From: Flammeovirgaceae bacterium SG7u.111
Lineage (GTDB): Bacteria > Bacteroidota > Bacteroidia > Cytophagales > Flammeovirgaceae
Length of the DNA: 64,000 bases
Assembly (NCBI GenBank): GCA_034044135.1
Contig: CP139021.1
Coordinates: 1,813,635 to 1,877,634 of the forward strand
Direction of reading: 5' to 3'
Shown: one piece after another, positions 1 to 8,834 of the stretch
Numbering within the stretch: the stretch's first letter is position 1
How the letters are laid out: every line of letters starts with the position of its first letter
Translations under genes and position numbers: made by a program
The notes under the pieces: generated by a model
Told to the model about the DNA's origin: nothing
The model's input: the letters and a program-made list of their open reading frames with translations, nothing else
Databases searched by the model: none

Positions 1-689
1 TCGGTGACAGGGGTGGTCTTGTACTTAGTACTGTCATCCAAGTATCCTTTATGGATCACAATGAAACTGATTAGGTAGGCAATTAAGGTATAAAGAACTG
101 GTCCTACAATGTAGGGAATAAACTCGTCAAAAAGGTTCAGCACATACACAAGCCATATTGCCAGCAAACCCACAAATAGTAGGCGAAGCAGCGCATAGGT
201 ATTGCTACTTATCCCTTCCTTCTTTCCTTTGGAAATCTGTGAATAGCTGATGAGCAAGTACACAAGGTAATGCAAGTAGTAGGTGATGAACAAAAGGAGG
301 AAGAAGACCTTGGGGAAGGTATTGAAGGCGGAATCTGGTATCCAAATGCCAAAGAGCAGCCCTACAAAGGTAGGGATAAAGTGCAGCAAATGAGCTTTTT
401 TGATTTGGAAAGACTTGTCAAGTAACGAGCGTGTGTACAAGTAAAAAAGAGGGCCTATGGCCATTAGGGTTGCCAAGCCTGTAAAAATGAACTTGATATC
501 TAAGTCCTCGGTAAACTCTAGAAAAACAGATTTGCCCACCCTAAAAGAAAGGACGATTAGCAAGAGACTCAAAATCCTATTGGCTTGTTGGCATCCCTTC
601 TTGTTTAACCACGAAAATATGGCAAGAAAGAGCCCATGAATGACCCCCAGGCCACTGACTATTATCAAAATAATTTGACTTGCTGACAT
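1..689 (-). CDS. Membrane-sensor half of an AraC-type transcriptional regulator (partial, runs off the left edge)
   Basis: Reading the minus strand from the ATG at 689 gives an open frame of about 229 codons to the first base of the window, so the gene is truncated by the window edge. The product is strongly hydrophobic, with six or seven predicted transmembrane segments, and carries the segment GPLFYLYTRSLL. This segment and the layout are typical of Bacteroidota regulators that join an N-terminal multi-pass membrane domain to a C-terminal AraC helix-turn-helix. The DNA-binding half would lie outside the window, so the AraC assignment is inferred from the family. It could instead be a stand-alone membrane protein. 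Confidence 0.68.
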   Translation of the reverse strand, partial: MSASQIILIIVSGLGVIHGLFLAIFSWLNKKGCQQANRILSLLLIVLSFRVGKSVFLEFTEDLDIKFIFTGLATLMAIGPLFYLYTRSLLDKSFQIKKAHLLHFIPTFVGLLFGIWIPDSAFNTFPKVFFLLLFITYYLHYLVYLLISYSQISKGKKEGISSNTYALLRLLFVGLLAIWLVYVLNLFDEFIPYIVGPVLYTLIAYLISFIVIHKGYLDDSTKYKTTPVT

Positions 690-780
690 GGGGTAAAATT
701 GCAAATATTTTGGGAATGTGAGCAGACTGGGGAGTAAGTTTTATGGGAATTATACCAGCGGTCTTTTTACCATGATAGGT

Positions 781-1194
781 TTAGTCCGTAGTCCAATAAT
801 CTACTACCAATACATCTTCCAAGTAAGGAGTCAATATATCTCCGAAAGCTTTGTGTGCAGGGTGTGGGAGATAAGCCGCTCTGCCTTCTTCACTATCAAA
901 TGTTAGCAGAAAGCAATGGGTGTACCCTTTGTCTAATCCTTCTGAGCTATTGTTTAACCCCCATTCAAATCCTTTTATTTCTTCGATTTGAGAAGGAAGA
1001 GCCGCAAAGGCTGTTTTTACCTTTTCGATATCGGCAGTAGTGGTAGAGTCTTTGAGCTTGAATAGAACCACGTGGCGTAGTTGCTTTTTAGCTGTTTCCA
1101 TAGTTTCTGTGGTTTCAGTTGTTGTTTCCTCTGCTTTTTCGGCACAGCTACTAACTAACAAGAAGGCAAAAAACAAGAAGGTATACGTTTTCAT
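781..1194 (-). CDS. Dabb-domain (stress-responsive alpha/beta barrel) lipoprotein
   Basis: This 137-residue protein begins with a lipoprotein signal ending in VSSC (Cys17), followed by a Glu/Thr-rich linker. A Dabb-type ferredoxin-like domain starts near residue 40 (LRHVVLFKLKD) and runs to the C-terminus, with the family-typical HPAHKAF and YLEDVLVVDY segments. Dabb proteins are small dimeric barrels of mostly unknown role; some bind or process small aromatic or polyketide-like molecules. It is probably anchored in the periplasm or outer membrane. A decayed paralogue lies 1.8 kb away at 3018-3254, which suggests an old duplication. Confidence 0.75.
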   Translation of the reverse strand: MKTYTFLFFAFLLVSSCAEKAEETTTETTETMETAKKQLRHVVLFKLKDSTTTADIEKVKTAFAALPSQIEEIKGFEWGLNNSSEGLDKGYTHCFLLTFDSEEGRAAYLPHPAHKAFGDILTPYLEDVLVVDYWTTD

Positions 1195-1338
1195 ATGTGT
1201 AAAAGAGAATGTTTGAACTTTATCTGATTTCCATCCAAATTACTACATTAATTGGCATAAGTGCTAGTATGTTTAAAATATAGGTTTTCCGAAGCATCTG
1301 CCCAGAACTGGGCAGATTATACCTCTATTCTATAATGA

Positions 1339-2349
1339 CTAATATTTATATCCTTGCAGCACTTTTTTGAAATATGTCCCTTGTGGTGTAGGCTTAAAAG
1401 TCCAATCGTAAAACATCATGGGAGACCAGCTAGGGTCAAATACCCAAACTAGGTAGGAAATATCCCTGTCGTCGCAATATTTCACAAGTGCATCACCGTA
1501 AGACTCATCGCTAATAACCGGTTGGTGAGCTCCCCTTTCGTTGGGGCCACAAAAGCCAACCTCGGTCAGTATTAAGGGATATTTTTCTGCAACAAATCCC
1601 CAGTCGGCAGTCCATTTGTCTTCCCATGGCTTTTCCCTTTTCTGAGGGTATGGATGGCTGACATACGCAATCCCTTCGGCATCAATTGGGTTGTTTTTTA
1701 CCACGCTCAGGTCATATGCCCAGTTAAACCCTGCTACTAGCGGGATGGCCTCTGAGCCATTGGCACGAACAATCCCGATGATTTCCTCCATCATTCCTTT
1801 CCATTGCTCCCAAGTGCATGTGCCCAATTCGCCGTGGTAAAGTGTTGGTTCGTTGTACAATTCAAAAAAGGCAATCGTAGTGTTTCCTTTGTAATGGCGT
1901 GCCATCGCTCTCCAGAAGCGGTAGGTCTCTTGCAAGTCGGTATCGTACATATCTGCCTGGTACAGCCCTGTCCGCAAATTTCCGATGCTGTGCCAGTCGA
2001 TGATGACGTGAAGCCCAACCTCGGTGGCCCATTCAACCCCCTTGTCCAGCAGCTTGATGTATTCTTCCTCACCGTACGAGCGCCACCTCACTGGGTGTAC
2101 CGGGAACCTAATGATATTCGCGCCCCATTTTTTAGCTTCTTGGAAATAGGCTAAGTTCCAGTGGCCTTCCTTATCCAACTTACCTGGGTCACTGGCATTT
2201 AATCCTCTAAAAACAATCTGTGTTCCGTCTTCTTTCACAAGCTTATTGCCATCCACGCTTATTTTAGGTAGCTGGGCAAAGCCAAGGGTAGCGAGAAAGA
2301 GGGATAGTATTAAGATAAACAAGTATTTAAAATTCATTTTCATCTTCAT
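1339..2349 (-). CDS. Secreted GH5-family glycoside hydrolase (cellulase-like)
   Basis: The start is placed at the ATG at 2349, which gives 336 residues and puts a clean signal peptide (hydrophobic core FILILSLFLATLGFA) at the N-terminus; an upstream in-frame ATG at 2406 would add an unlikely 19-residue leader. The (beta/alpha)8 fold signature is clear: VIIDWHS on strand 3, ELYNEP with the acid/base glutamate on strand 4, and LILTEVGFC with the nucleophile glutamate on strand 7. GH5 enzymes cleave beta-1,4-glucans, mannans or xyloglucan with retention of configuration; the exact substrate cannot be read from sequence. It has no carbohydrate-binding module and no T9SS tail. The nearest downstream gene encodes a Dabb lipoprotein. 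Confidence 0.85.
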   Translation of the reverse strand: MKMKMNFKYLFILILSLFLATLGFAQLPKISVDGNKLVKEDGTQIVFRGLNASDPGKLDKEGHWNLAYFQEAKKWGANIIRFPVHPVRWRSYGEEEYIKLLDKGVEWATEVGLHVIIDWHSIGNLRTGLYQADMYDTDLQETYRFWRAMARHYKGNTTIAFFELYNEPTLYHGELGTCTWEQWKGMMEEIIGIVRANGSEAIPLVAGFNWAYDLSVVKNNPIDAEGIAYVSHPYPQKREKPWEDKWTADWGFVAEKYPLILTEVGFCGPNERGAHQPVISDESYGDALVKYCDDRDISYLVWVFDPSWSPMMFYDWTFKPTPQGTYFKKVLQGYKY

Positions 2350-2556
2350 GTTAAAAAAGTTTAGTGTGTATTTCGATTTAACACCCTTCAGCTTATCTGG
2401 GTGCATAATCCCAAATTTCTGCTGAAAGGTTTCAAGTCTTAATTTAGGAAAGAATTTGGATATAATTCTTATGATGTATTGTTTGAGGGAGAAGTGGACA
2501 AGGGTTGGTATTATAGGTTGGTTGTTTCACTTGCACTGTAGTCAAATTGATCTTCA

Positions 2557-3009
2557 TTATAGCGAGATATCCCATTGGATTCTAAATCGCCATTCACTGG
2601 CAATATCTGTATCCGATTCCTGATAATCGAAATTACTCACCTCCATGGTTAGTTTGTTTTTATGTCCGCTAAAAAATCACTTGAAGACCAATGTTTTTTC
2701 TTCCTGATTTTGATTTTCGTTTATATCAGGTTGGTAGTTAGCATAGCACAGCCCCATTTCTAAAGGGGAGGGGCACCATGAAACGGCTTGGTGTAGAAAA
2801 TACCCTCTTAAATCAGTTGCCTTGTCATTATCTAATTTATCAATTATCTTTTTTGATGGAACTCAGATTGCCCACTAAATCCTTTGTACATAAAAGCAGT
2901 TTCTAAATTGTATTGGTTTACGCGGTATTGTCCTGCTTCCCCGTCTTCATAATTTATCAATTCCCCACCTCCCGATTGTGAAAACCGAATGTATGGGCTT
3001 CTGTTTGTG
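2557..3009 (-). pseudogene. Decayed C-terminal part of a phosphate-selective porin (OprO/OprP-like)
   Basis: On the minus strand an open segment reads RSPYIRFSQSGGGELINYED, then goes on to QYNLETAFMYKGFSGQSEF. A frameshift near 2850 is followed by a second segment with GYFLHQAVSWCPSPLEMGL and CYANYQPDINEN, one in-frame TGA, then SGHKNKLTMEVSNFDY and WRFRIQWDISL before a TAA at 2559-2557. Order and spacing match the last strands of OprO/OprP-type barrels (SGHxxKL and a final aromatic strand). The frameshift, the internal stop and the missing N-terminal half show that the gene is dead. It directly abuts the broken Dabb gene, so a deletion probably joined the two. Confidence 0.6.
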
Positions 3010-3017
3010 CCCCCCCC

Positions 3018-3254
3018 ATTCAAATCCCTTGATTTCTTCTATTTTAGAGGTAAGGGCGACAGAGGCGCCTCTACTTTACCGATGTCGGTTTGGGTGGCTG
3101 AGCCTTGGAACTTGAACAAGACTATATGGCTAAGTTGTTTTTGAGGTGTTTCCATAGTTTCTTCGGTTTGGGTGGCGATGTTTGTTTCCGCTGCTTTTTC
3201 GGCGCAGCTACTAGCCAATAATAAGGCAAAAAACAGTAAAGTGTTGATTTTCAT
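3018..3254 (-). pseudogene. Truncated, frameshifted Dabb-domain lipoprotein
   Basis: The 5' half of this reading frame is a close paralogue of the gene at 781-1194: lipobox ASSC, a linker containing EETMET, then QLSHIVLFKFQGSATQTDIG. The frame breaks near 3055. The next segment in another frame reads ALTSKIEEIKGFEWG, which is nearly identical to ALPSQIEEIKGFEWG in the intact copy. Homology stops at a run of eight C residues (3010-3017), beyond which porin-like sequence begins. The intact copy suggests redundancy allowed the loss. A short lipoprotein of about 71 residues could still be translated, but it lacks the domain core. Confidence 0.65.
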
Positions 3255-3466
3255 AGGTGCTTAGTGTAAGGGTTCAATATATGCTTGATTTAATACAGAT
3301 TGGCTACAATAAAAGTAGGTTATGGTAGGCTTTACAATCCGAATCTAATGAGTATTGGGAGAAAAGAAATTGTACAGTGGAAAAATCAGAAGAGAAGAAG
3401 CTTTCAGAACTTTGACTTCGTATAAAGAGGATGTAGTCGGTAGATTCATGTATGGGCGGGAATGAA

Positions 3467-3485
3467 GGAGGCTTCAAGAGCCTCC
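3467..3485 (-). terminator. Hairpin after the sugar kinase gene
   Basis: A 7-base perfect stem (GGAGGCT / AGCCTCC) with a 5-base loop lies about 30 bases past the stop codon of the PfkB kinase. There is no strong T-run on the minus strand, so it is only a plausible terminator of the polyol operon. Confidence 0.4.
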
Positions 3486-3517
3486 CATCACTTTATTAAA
3501 AAGAAATTGTATTCTTT

Positions 3518-4396
3518 TTATAGCATGATTTTTTCAATTTCTTCTTGGGTTACTTTGGGGTTTGCTCCATTTTTTGAAGCTACAAGGGCTCCAATGGCGC
3601 AAGCTGAGTTGATTGCCCTTTGTGGAGGTGTTTCATTTAATAGCTCGCTGATTATAGTGGCTAGAAACGAATCGCCAGCCCCTACGGTATCGGCAACCTT
3701 GACTTTATACCCTTTGTTATAGAAAAAATCGGTTCCGATGTATAGAACGGCTCCGTTTCCACCCAGCGTCACGCAAATTTGTTTTGTTTGCGTATGTTCG
3801 GCAATAAACTGTACACACTCTTCTAGTGAGCTTTTTTCTAGCCCCATCTCCTTGCAGATTTCAAATATCTCATCATCGTTGAATTTGATAAGATCGGCAT
3901 GGTTCATCAGTTTCAAGAGCGTTTTTAGATTGTAGTGCGGTGGGCGCAGGTTTACATCGAATACTTTAAACCTGGCCTGGTTCAGTAGCTGGAGTAACGT
4001 TGAAAGGGTTGTTTTACTTCTTGCCGCCAAACTGCCATGGATAAAAGCATCCGATTGAGCAACTGTTTTTGCATCTTCCTCTTGGTGTTCGATGTCATCC
4101 CATGCACAAGGCATTTTTATATCGTAGGAAGCGGAGCCATTGCTATCTAGGTGTACCAATACTTCGCTAGTTCCGAATTTTTTACTTACCTGTATATGGC
4201 TCTTATTAATACCATAGGTTTTCAATTCTTCCAAAATTTCTTGACCAATGCTGTCATTACCAATGGCGCTTATTATATTGGATTCCATTCCCAGTGACTG
4301 TGCCCTAAGTGCAACATTTAAAGGGGCTCCACCTAGTTTTTTACCTGTGGGAAGCATATCCCATAATACTTCGCCAAAGCATACAATGTTTTTCAT
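3518..4396 (-). CDS. PfkB-family carbohydrate kinase, probable fructokinase
   Basis: This protein of about 292 residues has the ribokinase-like fold. The N-terminal GEVLWDMLPTGKKLGGAP holds the sugar-binding GG motif, and near the C-terminus VADTVGAGDSFLATI holds the anion hole and the catalytic Asp of GAGD. It would phosphorylate a ketohexose or related sugar with ATP in the cytoplasm. I chose the ATG at 4396, one base after the stop of the upstream dehydrogenase gene, because family members start with a short MKNIVCFGE-like strand; an ATG at 4405 would overlap by a few codons. The tight coupling to a mannitol-dehydrogenase-family gene supports a mannitol-to-fructose-to-fructose-6-phosphate route, but that substrate is inferred. 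Confidence 0.85.
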   Translation of the reverse strand: MKNIVCFGEVLWDMLPTGKKLGGAPLNVALRAQSLGMESNIISAIGNDSIGQEILEELKTYGINKSHIQVSKKFGTSEVLVHLDSNGSASYDIKMPCAWDDIEHQEEDAKTVAQSDAFIHGSLAARSKTTLSTLLQLLNQARFKVFDVNLRPPHYNLKTLLKLMNHADLIKFNDDEIFEICKEMGLEKSSLEECVQFIAEHTQTKQICVTLGGNGAVLYIGTDFFYNKGYKVKVADTVGAGDSFLATIISELLNETPPQRAINSACAIGALVASKNGANPKVTQEEIEKIML

Positions 4397-4397
4397 G

Positions 4398-5888
4398 TCA
4401 CACAACCTTTTGGTTCATTTCTTTAACGCATTCTTTTACCTTGTTTTCCCTTAGCCTTTGTAGAGATGAGAGAAATGCGTCTACAAAAGCCTTGTTGTTT
4501 ACTAAGTCACCAAAAACAGGCTCTATTTCCAAAAAGCGAATAGGGTCTTGGTGCGACAAGGCCGCAGTGCGAATAAGTTCATTGCTCATGGCGTCTTCAA
4601 TAGTATATTTATTTCCGTTCTCATCAATGCCATCGTTATATTTGCACCACGCTGCCACAACAAATGCCGCTCTTTCAAAATTACCGCTATTTTGCAATTG
4701 AGCTTTGATAGTTGGCAGTAAGAAGATTGGTATTTTTGCTGAGCTTTCAAGGCAAATTCTAGCAATTAAATCTTTTATATAGACATTTTGGAAGCGTTCT
4801 ATTAAACTGTCTTTATATTTCTCTAGGTCTAAGCCGCCAAGGTTACCTAATGTTGGGCTGGCTTCTTCGTCCATAAAAGCTCTAAGGAAATCATGGAAGT
4901 CATTATCTCGTGCAGCCTCGTCAATAGTAGTATATCCATGCAATGCGCCAAGCATACCTAGCACAGAGTGGCCGGCATTCAGCAAGCGCAATTTCATGTT
5001 TTCGTACGGTACCACATTATCGACAAACTGTACGCCTACTTTTTCCCATGCAGGTCGGCCATTGGCAAATTTGTCTTCCACTACCCATTGAATAAATGGC
5101 TCACAAACTACTGGCCATTGATCGTTTATATGAAATTCTTCTTGTAGCTTTACGATGTCTTCGGCAACAGTTACCGGTGTTATGCGGTCTACCATAGCAT
5201 TGGGGAAGGTTACATTTTTTTCAATCCATGGCAATAATTCTGGCTCGGCTTTTTCAACATAGTTCATTAGTGATTTTTTAGCTATATTTCCATTGCCTTG
5301 AATATTATCGCACGATTGGATGGTACAGCCTTCTATACCTCTCTGCATGCGCAATTTCATGGCTTGTGCAAGGTAGCCAAAAACGGTTTTGGGCGACATT
5401 GGGTTTTTCATATCTTCAACAACTACAGGGTTGCTAAAGTCGAATTCGCCGGTACCTTCGTTGAGGTTATAACCACCTTCGGTAATGGTAAGCGATATAA
5501 TTTTAATATCGGGGTTTGCCATTTTTTCAATTACAGCAATCGGGTTTTCGGGGGCGAAAATATATTCCACAATAGAGCCAATAACCTTGGCGCTTAACGA
5601 CCCATCAAGCTCTTTTGTAATTAGGGTGTAAAGCCCATCTTGATCTTTTAGGATGTTGTAGATACGGCGGTCATAATCCAACAGCCCTACTCCGCAGATC
5701 CCGCAGTCGAGCACGCCATAACGTTCCATCAATTCGTTTGTGAAATACGCTTCATGTGAGCGGTGAAAGTTTCCTACCCCAATGTGTACGATACTTGTAG
5801 TGACTTTATTCCTGTCGTAGGAAGGGGTCTTAATGCTCGGAGGCATTGTGCTTAAGCTTTCCTGATTCAACGATATTGTTGTTTTCAT
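4398..5888 (-). CDS. Mannitol dehydrogenase family oxidoreductase (polyol to ketose)
   Basis: The 496-residue length is typical of the long-chain polyol dehydrogenase family (mannitol 2-dehydrogenase, arabinitol dehydrogenase, fructuronate reductase). The N-terminal IVHIGVGNFHRSHEAYF is the Rossmann nucleotide-binding motif with the family HRSH signature. SCDNIQGNG matches the mid-domain SCDN motif, and LLNAGHSVLG includes the conserved Asn and His of the active-site KxxxxNxxH region (MKLRLLNAGH). It oxidises a sugar alcohol to a ketose with NAD(P)+. Its position between a permease gene and a sugar kinase gene favours a catabolic mannitol or arabinitol role over uronate metabolism. Confidence 0.88.
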   Translation of the reverse strand: MKTTISLNQESLSTMPPSIKTPSYDRNKVTTSIVHIGVGNFHRSHEAYFTNELMERYGVLDCGICGVGLLDYDRRIYNILKDQDGLYTLITKELDGSLSAKVIGSIVEYIFAPENPIAVIEKMANPDIKIISLTITEGGYNLNEGTGEFDFSNPVVVEDMKNPMSPKTVFGYLAQAMKLRMQRGIEGCTIQSCDNIQGNGNIAKKSLMNYVEKAEPELLPWIEKNVTFPNAMVDRITPVTVAEDIVKLQEEFHINDQWPVVCEPFIQWVVEDKFANGRPAWEKVGVQFVDNVVPYENMKLRLLNAGHSVLGMLGALHGYTTIDEAARDNDFHDFLRAFMDEEASPTLGNLGGLDLEKYKDSLIERFQNVYIKDLIARICLESSAKIPIFLLPTIKAQLQNSGNFERAAFVVAAWCKYNDGIDENGNKYTIEDAMSNELIRTAALSHQDPIRFLEIEPVFGDLVNNKAFVDAFLSSLQRLRENKVKECVKEMNQKVV

Positions 5889-5902
5889 CTTTTTATAATT
5901 TT

Positions 5903-7621
5903 TTAAGTGACTTGATTAAGGCTCTTTTTTCTGCGAAGTGCCCAGTACGCAAATGTGAAATAACCGATGGTGCAGCCAAATGCTATAGAATGGAAAAGTT
6001 CTTTATTGACGTTATATGTTTCCAAATCGGGGCTGGCAAACATAGTTCGTGCTGCCAATATGGCAATTGTCAATAAACAAACAACCGATAGGATGTTTAG
6101 CCCTTTTGAAAATGTCCGGGTGTCTTTTACTTGGACTTTTTCACTTTTGGCTTTTGTTTCTTGAAATACTACAACCTCAGCCTGTAATTGTTTTTCCTCT
6201 GCAATTTCCTGGGTATAATCTTCTTTTGCCCCACTAAAACGGGCCATAACCGTGTATAGGATAAGTGTGAAGATCCAGGTTGGGATAAAAAGATAATAAA
6301 ATGACATTATATGTAGTGCGTTTAATCCAAATCCTAGTATCAGTCCTGCAATCCAGGCGATAATAGCCGGCTTGCTGGTTGCCATTTTTTTATAGTATGC
6401 CCAGTATCTTGTTAAGCCAATTTTATCGAACAAAAAGTGCTCGGCAAAAACAATAGCTCCTACGGGAACAACAATAAGCCCAGCGTAGGTAAGCATCGGA
6501 AGCATTTTGGAGAACACAAAAGGGAAGCATGCGATAATTACGGTAAATACACCTACTACAAGTGTAGTTTTTTTTCTTGAATGGTTTTTGAAGATGGCCT
6601 GAGCTGCTAGTCCTGCACGGTAAAGGTTTGCGTTTGCAGTAGTCCAGCCTGCAACAATGACTATGACGAAGCCCGATGCACCCAATGCGTAAAACGCTAC
6701 ATCGCCCGGATCTAGAGCAGAAACTTGTGAGTTTAGCAATACGGCTGCGCCTGCGCCCATAATACCGGCAGCAATCCATGCCAAGTAATGTCCAAACAGC
6801 ATGCCGAAGCTTGAATATAAACCATAAGTTGCTTTTTTTGCGTATCGGAAAATTGCCATATCTATTAATCCTACATGGGTAATTGTATTTGCTGCCCATG
6901 CGAACCCAATAACTTCAAGCAGGCCAATACCGGCTTCACCGGAGTCGGTTGTTCCTTTCCAAATAGACATATCGCCAATTCGGACAAAATCACTAAAACT
7001 CGAAATGGAGGTTGAGCCTATTACCGAATGAGCAAGTGCAGGCAATAATGCAAAAGCTCCAGCAATAAACAACGTAAACAGCCATGGTGCGCAAATACTT
7101 GAAAAGTCGGCAACGGTATTGAAACCATAAATTGCAACAGATACAACAACGATACCTACGGCCACTACAATTAGCAAGAACCAAATATTGGTCGAGTACC
7201 AATTTAACTGTGCCGGTATGTTGAAAAGAAACCTTACGGCCGAAGAGGAAACCGTGATCATGGCTGCTGAAATAACCGTAAAAATGAGCACATTGGCCCA
7301 ATTGTAAAGCTTGGTCATAGAATTACCTGCTATTTTGTTCAAATAGGTGTAGAGGCTCAGCCTTGTTTCAACCGCAATGGGTGCAGTTAGAAATGTCCAG
7401 CTTAGTACGGCCAGGATATTACCGATTAGCAGGCCCAATAAAATGTCTCGGGTACTTGCCCCAAGCGCAACAAAGGTTGCCCCAATCACAAATTCGGTTG
7501 CGGCAACATGCTCACCTGCATATAATCCTGCAAAATGTTTTCCGCCATGTAACTTATTATGTGCTATAGGCAATTGCTCCTCGTCTAGGTGGGAGAAGTC
7601 TCTTATTGGTGCATTTTTCAT
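5903..7621 (-). CDS. NCS1-like (cytosine/purine permease-type) inner-membrane transporter
   Basis: This 572-residue protein has about 12 to 14 hydrophobic segments and the N-terminal features of NCS1 transporters (GLYAGEHVAATEF, VALGASTRDILLGLLIGN). A charged cytoplasmic stretch of about 50 residues (roughly 475-525) separates the last two helices from the core, which is unusual for the family. Known NCS1 carriers move nucleobases, hydantoins or vitamins with H+ or Na+. Here the gene lies 14 bases upstream of a polyol dehydrogenase gene in one operon, so a sugar alcohol or a related compound is a reasonable inferred substrate. Confidence 0.8.
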   Translation of the reverse strand: MKNAPIRDFSHLDEEQLPIAHNKLHGGKHFAGLYAGEHVAATEFVIGATFVALGASTRDILLGLLIGNILAVLSWTFLTAPIAVETRLSLYTYLNKIAGNSMTKLYNWANVLIFTVISAAMITVSSSAVRFLFNIPAQLNWYSTNIWFLLIVVAVGIVVVSVAIYGFNTVADFSSICAPWLFTLFIAGAFALLPALAHSVIGSTSISSFSDFVRIGDMSIWKGTTDSGEAGIGLLEVIGFAWAANTITHVGLIDMAIFRYAKKATYGLYSSFGMLFGHYLAWIAAGIMGAGAAVLLNSQVSALDPGDVAFYALGASGFVIVIVAGWTTANANLYRAGLAAQAIFKNHSRKKTTLVVGVFTVIIACFPFVFSKMLPMLTYAGLIVVPVGAIVFAEHFLFDKIGLTRYWAYYKKMATSKPAIIAWIAGLILGFGLNALHIMSFYYLFIPTWIFTLILYTVMARFSGAKEDYTQEIAEEKQLQAEVVVFQETKAKSEKVQVKDTRTFSKGLNILSVVCLLTIAILAARTMFASPDLETYNVNKELFHSIAFGCTIGYFTFAYWALRRKKSLNQVT

Positions 7622-7646
7622 GAGTAAATATTTTCGAAGAATTTTA

Positions 7647-8486
7647 TTAAAAAAGTGCTATATCAATCTGTAATGCCCCTACTTTTGTTTCTAGATTCCA
7701 CATAGCAGTAGCTGCCACAGGTATTTTTTGAGAAAACAGTTTGATATCTTTGTTAAGTAATAAGCCGAAGTTGGTAAAGGCAGCATCCTCGCTGTAAAAA
7801 GTTTTATCGGTCACTAACGAAAAGGCCCCTCCGGCAAAAGCGGTAAGTTTTGTCTCTTTCTTGTGAAGTAGCTTGTGCCGAACTTCAACATACGTTGAAT
7901 AAGAATCGGTAAGCGTACCATCGATACCAGTTTCGTAATCTTGGGCATTACCGAATAATATAGTCGACCAGTATAGTGTGAGCGGAATGTCGTTGGAGGG
8001 TGTGTATTCCAAAACAATATCGACAAAATTTGGTGATGTTTCTTTGTCGTAACTAAATATATCTATTGTATCTGAATTACTGTAATTATTGTGGCTGATT
8101 AGTGAAACATTGAAGCTTTTAGTGAAATTATACTTTGTGTAGTAGGAAAATTCCTTATAGCTGCCGTTGAAGCTGGCGCCTCCCCAAAGCCCAGCAATGA
8201 ATTTGTCGTCGGCAGATTTATACTCGATACTCGATGCCAACATTACTCCTGGAGTAACAACAAAGCCATGCCACAAGTGCATGTTTTTTACATTTAGGTG
8301 TATATTAAAAATGTCGGTGACCGATTGGTCTTTCTGCGCTATAGCATTTCCAGAAAACCCTAATATCCCAATCATAAATAGCGCATTTATCAAAAAAGTA
8401 TATTTTAAGCGTGTATTTCGTGCTATTTTTAAATAGATGTTTCTATTTCTGTTCTTGATTGTTTTATTCAGGGCTTTCATTTTCAT
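7647..8486 (-). CDS. Predicted outer-membrane beta-barrel protein of the polyol locus
   Basis: The protein has about 279 residues. After a basic N-terminus, a signal sequence (FLINALFMIGILGFSGNAIAQ) leads into alternating amphipathic strands rich in aromatic residues and ends in the final strand ALQIDIALF with a C-terminal Phe, as in barrels folded by BamA. I do not recognise a specific family; it has the look of small TorF- or Tsx-like porins. It is the first gene of the four-gene operon that continues with the permease, dehydrogenase and kinase, so it probably lets the polyol cross the outer membrane. ATGs at 8486 and 8480 are both possible starts. Confidence 0.6.
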   Translation of the reverse strand: MKMKALNKTIKNRNRNIYLKIARNTRLKYTFLINALFMIGILGFSGNAIAQKDQSVTDIFNIHLNVKNMHLWHGFVVTPGVMLASSIEYKSADDKFIAGLWGGASFNGSYKEFSYYTKYNFTKSFNVSLISHNNYSNSDTIDIFSYDKETSPNFVDIVLEYTPSNDIPLTLYWSTILFGNAQDYETGIDGTLTDSYSTYVEVRHKLLHKKETKLTAFAGGAFSLVTDKTFYSEDAAFTNFGLLLNKDIKLFSQKIPVAATAMWNLETKVGALQIDIALF

Positions 8487-8510
8487 TCTATTTTAATTAA
8501 CACACAACAA

Positions 8511-8533
8511 GCGTTTAAATGACGTTTGTAAAA
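8511..8533. promoter_or_regulatory. Candidate operator, copy 1 of a 23-base repeat
   Basis: A 23-base sequence starting GCGTTTAAATGACG and ending TTTGTAAAA recurs at 8708-8730 with 21 of 23 identical bases. It lies 25 bases upstream of the operon start at 8486, where a repressor could block transcription. The binding protein is presumably the divergent Nudix-type regulator at 8835. Confidence 0.5.
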
Positions 8534-8707
8534 CAAATATAGATAAGATAAATAATGCAAAGCAAGTTTTTTGTTAAAAAAATAATATTTACTTTATAAG
8601 TATTTGATTTTATGTTTATTATGATAGTATTTTTTTGTGAATCAGTTTGCTATAGATTGGTTTGTTTTGTATTTATGACTAAATGATTGATGTTATAAAA
8701 AGTATTT

Positions 8708-8730
8708 GCGTTTATATTACGTTTGTAAAA
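8708..8730. promoter_or_regulatory. Candidate operator, copy 2 of the 23-base repeat
   Basis: The second copy differs from the one at 8511 only at two positions (GCGTTTATATTACG, then TTTGTAAAA). The two copies are 197 bases apart in the same orientation within an otherwise very AT-rich divergent promoter region. Confidence 0.48.
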
Positions 8731-8817
8731 TTTATGTGTAAAAATCTGAAAAATTGAGGGGAATCTTATAATGGTTTTTATATTTGCATTAATACTTATT
8801 TGTATTATTAGCGTATG

Positions 8818-8829
8818 TTAAACGTTTAA
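8818..8829. promoter_or_regulatory. Perfect palindrome TTAAACGTTTAA just upstream of the regulator gene
   Basis: This 12-base perfect palindrome ends five bases before the ATG of the Nudix-like regulator and shares the ACGTTTA core with the 23-base repeats. It would suit autoregulation. Confidence 0.48.
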
Positions 8830-8834
8830 TATTT

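Noticed and set aside
1804-2154. Plus-strand open frame of 116 codons inside the GH5 gene
   Set aside because: It is the complement-frame shadow of a clear glycosidase gene with intact catalytic motifs.
8511-8829. The repeated ACGTTT motifs as a CRISPR-like array
   Set aside because: There are only two long copies and one palindrome with irregular distances and no cas gene; they fit operator sites better.
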